Assembly (NCBI GenBank): GCA_035621215.1
Contig: CP141729.1
Span: 2,812,944-2,876,943 of the forward strand
DNA length: 64,000 nt
Source of the DNA: Oscillospiraceae bacterium MB08-C2-2
Lineage (GTDB): Bacteria; Bacillota; Clostridia; Oscillospirales; Ruminococcaceae
Direction: 5' to 3'
Shown: positions 60,220 through 64,000 of the stretch, piece by piece
Position numbering within the stretch: position 1 is the stretch's first letter
Layout: each line of letters begins with the position of its first letter
Translations under genes and position numbers: made by a program
Notes under the pieces: generated by a model
Told to the model about the DNA's origin: nothing
The model's database searches: none
The model's input: only the letters and a program-made list of their open reading frames with translations

Positions 60220-62406
60220 GTGGCGGTAGTAATAAGTACTAAAGCTGTAGGCAACATCGTAAAACTACGGGAAAACGGAGCATTAGCGGATTACATCATA
60301 GTCCACCAAGGGTTACCATCTGGGGCGTACGATGGTTCCTGCAGTGGGGCGTGGTTGCTTCGTAAAGACATCCTTGAGATCAGGCAGTTTAACGATACCG
60401 CTGTAGACAATTATTCCACGAGCACTATTCATAACTATCTGAATAGTGTATTTCTTAACACTCTTGATGTTAAGAACAGTGTAAAGCAGGTAAAAATCCC
60501 CTATCGGCATGGTGGTTATGGGACTTATGTCCGTGATGGTGCCAATGGGCTTCCATGTAAGGCTTTCCTGCTGTCTCTTTATGAGGTGGGCGAAACCTTT
60601 GGTGGCAGTGAAGGATTCGCTAAAGAGGGTACAAATCTGGCCTTTTTCCAAGGCAATAACACACGCATAGCCTACTACAATGGCAACGCCTCAGATTGGT
60701 GGATTCGTACTCCTGCCACAAACACTACCGGTGAGAAGTCCCCAATGAAAGTCCGTGCAGATGGTGTTGCTTACGGCTGGAGATTTGCTTCCTACGCTGA
60801 GGGAATTCGCCCCGCCCTAATTGTACCATCGTCTGTTTGGATTGCTGACGATGGTACTCTTGCCACTAACATTGCCCCCACCACACCCAGCAGCATATCA
60901 TTGCCATCCACCATTAAGGGCGGCACTAGCATTACGGTCAGCTGGGGCGTCGCCAGTGATGCGGATGGTAACCTGTCTGGCTATCGTCTTGAACGCAGTG
61001 TCAATGGCGGCACATGGTCGCAGGTGTATCAAGGCACAGCTTTGTCCAGTTCACAGGCTATTACAAAAGGCTGGAATACAGTAGCTTTCCGAGTGAAGGC
61101 CTATGATTCCATTGGTGAGGAAAGCGGCTATAGGGCCAGCTCAGCGGTGACCGTGATCAACAACACTGCCCCGACAGTGCCCGCCAGTATTACGGTCCCC
61201 TCCACCATCAAAGGCGGTACTTCTATTACGGTCAGTTGGGCTGCTTCCAGTGATGAGGACGGAAATCTTTCCGGTTATCGCTTGGAGCGCAGTGTTAATA
61301 ACGGTGCTTGGTCTCAGGTATATGAGGGCAGTGCTTTAACCAGTGTACAGGCAATTACCAAAGGCTGGATCACCGTGGCATACCGGGTCAAAGCATACGA
61401 TGCCGGGGGGCTGGAAAGTGGATACAGGGCTGGCTCCGCTGTTACAGTAATCAACAACACCCCACCTACTGCACCGGCCAATATCAGCTATTCTGCGCCT
61501 CAAGCCGGTAAGGCAATCACCCTAACTTGCGCCACCTCCACCGATGTGGATGGCAACCCCATCACCTATATTTGGGAACGCCTGGTTGACAGTGGAGCGT
61601 ACACCCAGATCGGCGCCACCTCAGCTACCACCTTTACCGATACAGTACCCACCAGCGGCGAGATCTATCAGGCCCGGGTCAAGGCGGCGGATGATCAAGG
61701 CGGCGAATCGGCCTATACCACCGGTGAGGCGCTAGCCATTGATTATAATACTCCGCCTGTAATCAGCGGTAGTGATGAGGATCTGGGCAGCTTTGATAAC
61801 CCGCCCGAGTATACATATATCGTTACAGATGCCGATGCGTGGCAGACCCTGAAGGTAAGCGAAAAAATAGGAGACATCACTATTAGAGAATACGAGGCCG
61901 TAGCAGGTGAAACCAATACGGTGAATTTTACCAAAGTGTGGATTCGCCTGGCAAAAGGCCCGCATACACTGCGCATTACCGTAAGCGATGGGGCAGGGGG
62001 AACAGCTGTCCGTACCATTACCTTTGCCCGGAATGTTAACAGGGTTGCGGTGTCCCGAACTACCCCAACTGAACAATTGGTAACACGGGCTCTGTTTTCT
62101 GTTTTTCCACCCAACCAGCCAGAAGGCACTGTATTGCACGCTGAGGCTTGCAACAATCCTTTTGATGATGCACCGGCGTGGGAAGATATAACCTCCAAGC
62201 TTGGCAAAACGGTGCATTTGTTTAACAATGCACAAGTGGCCAACGGAAGCGGTATAGGCTATCGGGTAAGCATTCGGCCGGGTTCTGAGGCCTCTGAACC
62301 AGTGAAATTTGAGGCCATGTATATTCGATATGCTTCGGGTGAGGATCGGCTAACTGCCGCTGAAAACGCAGTTATGGCCATTATGCTGGGAGGCGCTGCC
62401 CAATGA
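60220..62406 (+). CDS. Putative receptor-binding tail fibre: lectin-like head plus FN3 repeats
   Basis: A 728-residue protein with a GTG start after GAGGAATGAG. Residues 1-215 resemble the DUF6273 domain found in Firmicute surface and tail proteins (ADYIIVHQGLPSGAYDGSCS, ...ASDWWIRTPATNT, ...VRADGVAYGWRF), possibly lectin-like. Then come fibronectin-III-like repeats: 220-310 and 315-405 are nearly identical in sequence, 410-505 is diverged, then another beta domain (510-610) and a C-terminal helical end. It is the likely host-recognition protein of the particle. Repeat identity points to recent duplication. Confidence 0.78.
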   Translation: MAVVISTKAVGNIVKLRENGALADYIIVHQGLPSGAYDGSCSGAWLLRKDILEIRQFNDTAVDNYSTSTIHNYLNSVFLNTLDVKNSVKQVKIPYRHGGYGTYVRDGANGLPCKAFLLSLYEVGETFGGSEGFAKEGTNLAFFQGNNTRIAYYNGNASDWWIRTPATNTTGEKSPMKVRADGVAYGWRFASYAEGIRPALIVPSSVWIADDGTLATNIAPTTPSSISLPSTIKGGTSITVSWGVASDADGNLSGYRLERSVNGGTWSQVYQGTALSSSQAITKGWNTVAFRVKAYDSIGEESGYRASSAVTVINNTAPTVPASITVPSTIKGGTSITVSWAASSDEDGNLSGYRLERSVNNGAWSQVYEGSALTSVQAITKGWITVAYRVKAYDAGGLESGYRAGSAVTVINNTPPTAPANISYSAPQAGKAITLTCATSTDVDGNPITYIWERLVDSGAYTQIGATSATTFTDTVPTSGEIYQARVKAADDQGGESAYTTGEALAIDYNTPPVISGSDEDLGSFDNPPEYTYIVTDADAWQTLKVSEKIGDITIREYEAVAGETNTVNFTKVWIRLAKGPHTLRITVSDGAGGTAVRTITFARNVNRVAVSRTTPTEQLVTRALFSVFPPNQPEGTVLHAEACNNPFDDAPAWEDITSKLGKTVHLFNNAQVANGSGIGYRVSIRPGSEASEPVKFEAMYIRYASGEDRLTAAENAVMAIMLGGAAQ

Positions 62407-62558
62407 AAAGCTTAGCCTATAGTTTTTGGATGAATATGTATATGACAGCCCGTGCAGACAAAGATACGCTTAAAAAAGCAAAAGAAAAGCAATATATAAC
62501 GGCATCCGAGGAAAAAGAAATATTGAAAACCAAGCGGGAAAAATCAAAGCTGCGTAAA
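62403..62558 (+). CDS. XkdX-like small tail protein
   Basis: A 51-residue protein in an ATGA overlap with the fibre gene. Its pattern SFWMNMYMTARADKDTLKKA then KQYITASEE resembles the small XkdX family that follows fibre genes in PBSX-type clusters: aromatic helix, Lys-rich part, IT-x-E-E. Function unknown in all cases. Confidence 0.68.
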
Positions 62559-62637
62559 TCATAGGAATTGCCCATGACGTAAAGTCTTAATTGCTGCGAA
62601 CAAATAATAGTTACCATCTGCCAGCATAAAACAAATC

Positions 62638-62678
62638 AAAAGGCTCCCGCATCCATTCACAGATGCGGGAGCCTTTTT
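62638..62678 (+). terminator. Terminator of the tail operon
   Basis: AAAAGGCTCCCGCATC and GATGCGGGAGCCTTTTT pair perfectly around eight bases with a T-run. The tail operon ends here without any lysis gene. Confidence 0.93.
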
Positions 62679-62714
62679 GGTTATAACACTTCTCTTTACT
62701 TTTAAGAGGTTGAT

Positions 62715-62820
62715 CTAGGCAAAGTAAGTTCCGCCGTTGATATTCAGTGCCACGCCTGCAATGTAGCTTGCATCAACGTTTTTTTCAAAACTATGCTTCT
62801 TGTCATACTCAAATCTGCGT
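62715..62820 (-). pseudogene. C-terminal remnant of a short-chain dehydrogenase
   Basis: The minus strand reads FEKNVDASYIAGVALNINGG then TYFA and a stop at 62717-62715. YIAGVALNINGG is the C-terminal substrate-loop end of short-chain dehydrogenases such as sugar-alcohol dehydrogenases. The rest of the gene is missing; upstream sequence belongs to a GNAT pseudogene, so a deletion joined the two. Confidence 0.65.
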
Positions 62821-63266
62821 TTATCTATGCAGAACAAATTTTTGGCAGGGATAATCCATTTCTGTTATCAACTCACCCGGAACAAAGCCGCATCGTAAAT
62901 ACAGTGCACGAGCGGCCTTACCCATGGGATCATTTTCACGATAGGTAGTTACCCAGATATCGCTGCCCGATGGGAGAGCTGAAACCATTGTGTTTATCAG
63001 ATTAAATGCTATGCCATGCTTTCTAAAATCAGGATGTACGGCTAAAAAGCAAGAACTCCATCATGAGTGGAAAACAGCAGTATGCCGACTGTTTTTCCAT
63101 GCAACTTTGCGCAAATAGCCTGGTTTTTTTCGATGCACAGCATCAGTGACTGGCGATACTGCTTTTTATCGAGACCAAGAGAGTGGTTCTCCACAGTACC
63201 GACAAGAGCTGTCCGGATATCTATATCATGATGATGTGCAAACGTTGTTTTAATGTCCATTTGCAT
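62821..63266 (-). pseudogene. GNAT acetyltransferase with a frameshift
   Basis: The first frame (63266-63042) ends after GILLFSTHDGVLAF. One base away the other frame continues CFLAVHPDFRKHGIAFNLI (the acetyl-CoA loop region, HPDFRKHGIA), then ARALYLRCGFVPGE, the usual GNAT ending, with a stop at 62823-62821. A single frameshift near 63050 disables the gene. Its start overlaps the end of the upstream flavin oxidoreductase gene by 17 bases, so it was once co-transcribed with it. Confidence 0.8.
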
Positions 63267-64000
63267 GCTGAAACTTCTTTCGTCCCGGGCAATTTTCGGC
63301 TTTTACTCTCCACATACAAATTTTGCAGTAAAGGCAGGTTCCCACATCACGGCCAGCCTTTGCGTCGTTTGCCCAATGGGGGTTTACCAGCGTGCCTCTG
63401 CCGATATCCACCATGTCAACCTTGGTTTTTTCCAAGATTTCTTCTGCCTGCTGTGCCGATGCTATTTCACCAACCGCAAAAACGGGAATCGAAACCTTTT
63501 CTTTGATCTTCTGTGCGGCATAAATGCGGTCGCTAAAGGGATAATCTTCGGGCTTGGTGGGCTGGGAGCGCTGTTCAAATCCATAGGAAATATCCAAAAA
63601 GTCGATGCTGTTTTCGGCTAATTCAGCCCCATGGGCGATGCTCTCTTCCAAGGTGGGTTCGAAGGCACCAAGGCGCACTCCAATCACAAAATCTTCCGGA
63701 ACCCGGCGGCGAATCTCCCGGAAGATTTCCAGTATAAACAAAGAGGGCTGTTTGCCGTAAGCATCGGTGCGCTTGTTCACCAAGGTGTTATAAAACTGAG
63801 AAATCAAATAGCTGTGGCAGGCATGGAGCTCTATGCCGTCATACCCTGCGGCAACAGCACGCTCAGCCGCCGCAACAAAAGCATCCTGAATCTGGTGCAG
63901 TTCATCTTCAGTGAGAGCGCGGGCTCGCTTTTCCTGCTCTCGAACGGTGCAGACAATATCGCTGGGGCAAAGGGTTTCATCCGCAAAGCCAAAGATTCCC
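63250..64000 (-). CDS. NADH:flavin oxidoreductase, Old Yellow Enzyme family (cut by window edge)
   Basis: The C-terminal 249 residues of an OYE-type TIM-barrel flavoenzyme. Visible parts are AAGYDGIELHACHSYLISQF (active-site loop), LVNKRTDAYGK, IPVFAVGEIASAQQAEEIL and VDIGRGTLVNP, which holds the FMN phosphate. CLYCKICMWRV near the end is a cysteine cluster like that of the Fe-S-containing branch (2,4-dienoyl-CoA reductase/BaiCD type), but the protein then ends, so the large C-terminal FAD/NADH domain of that branch is absent. It reduces activated C=C bonds; substrate unknown. The start lies beyond the window. Confidence 0.9.
   Translation of the reverse strand, partial: GIFGFADETLCPSDIVCTVREQEKRARALTEDELHQIQDAFVAAAERAVAAGYDGIELHACHSYLISQFYNTLVNKRTDAYGKQPSLFILEIFREIRRRVPEDFVIGVRLGAFEPTLEESIAHGAELAENSIDFLDISYGFEQRSQPTKPEDYPFSDRIYAAQKIKEKVSIPVFAVGEIASAQQAEEILEKTKVDMVDIGRGTLVNPHWANDAKAGRDVGTCLYCKICMWRVKAENCPGRKKFQHANGH

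Noticed and set aside
48394-62678. Complete prophage
   Set aside because: No integrase, replication, terminase, portal, capsid or lysis gene is seen; only regulator and tail modules.

Overview
The window looks like a chromosome segment of an anaerobic, Gram-positive, low-to-mid-GC Firmicute of the Clostridia, most likely an Oscillospiraceae/Ruminococcaceae-type plant-polysaccharide degrader. The evidence is strong AGGAGG-type ribosome binding sites, TTGACA-17-TATAAT promoters, lipoprotein solute-binding proteins, a 2[4Fe-4S] ferredoxin, GH94/GH1/GH43 enzymes, an MsmX-type shared ATPase and PBSX-like (Xkd) tail genes. No genus can be named from the sequence alone.

Layout. 1-5.6 kb: an SsuABC/NMT1-type ABC importer (lipoprotein, two permeases, two ATPases, the last cut by the window edge), divergent from a ROK repressor whose likely operators lie on both promoters, followed by an M24-like protein lacking the usual metal ligands. 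6.8-12.5 kb: a methyltransferase-like membrane protein, a flavodoxin-fold protein, a membrane protein with a Pro/Gly/Gln tail, a ferredoxin, an unusual 267-bp array of hairpins, and a Maf/DUF115 gene. 12.6-12.95 kb: two tRNA-Ser genes (TGA, GCT). 13-26.8 kb: an accessory region with a BlaI/BlaR-like pair whose sensor is not a penicillin-binding domain, an ABC-F ATPase, two decayed tyrosine recombinases, a TetR-controlled flavoprotein operon, lipoproteins and three families of dispersed direct repeats, two of which bracket gene cassettes.

26.8-46.8 kb: carbohydrate use. A 1900-residue secreted double-GH43 enzyme with many binding modules probably cuts arabinoxylan-type side chains outside the cell. 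A LacI-controlled locus encodes a CUT1 sugar importer (lipoprotein and two permeases, no ATPase) on one strand. On the other it encodes a GH94 phosphorylase, a GH1 beta-glucosidase and the MsmX-type ATPase that probably energises the importer. Three copies of one operator motif lie on the intervening promoters. Between them and the GH43 gene lies a TetR-controlled FtsX-type ABC transporter. A compact cloverleaf of perfect hairpins separates GH94 from GH1.

47-64 kb: an FAD oxidoreductase, then a phage-type repressor with back-to-back promoters, small genes, and a compact 12-kb contractile-tail operon: tail terminator, sheath, tube, frameshifted chaperone, short tape measure, LysM protein, hub, baseplate, fibre and XkdX. 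There is no integrase, terminase, portal, capsid, holin or lysin in view, so it resembles a headless tail particle (R-type tailocin or contractile injection system). The window ends with a GNAT pseudogene, a dehydrogenase remnant and an Old Yellow Enzyme gene cut by the edge.
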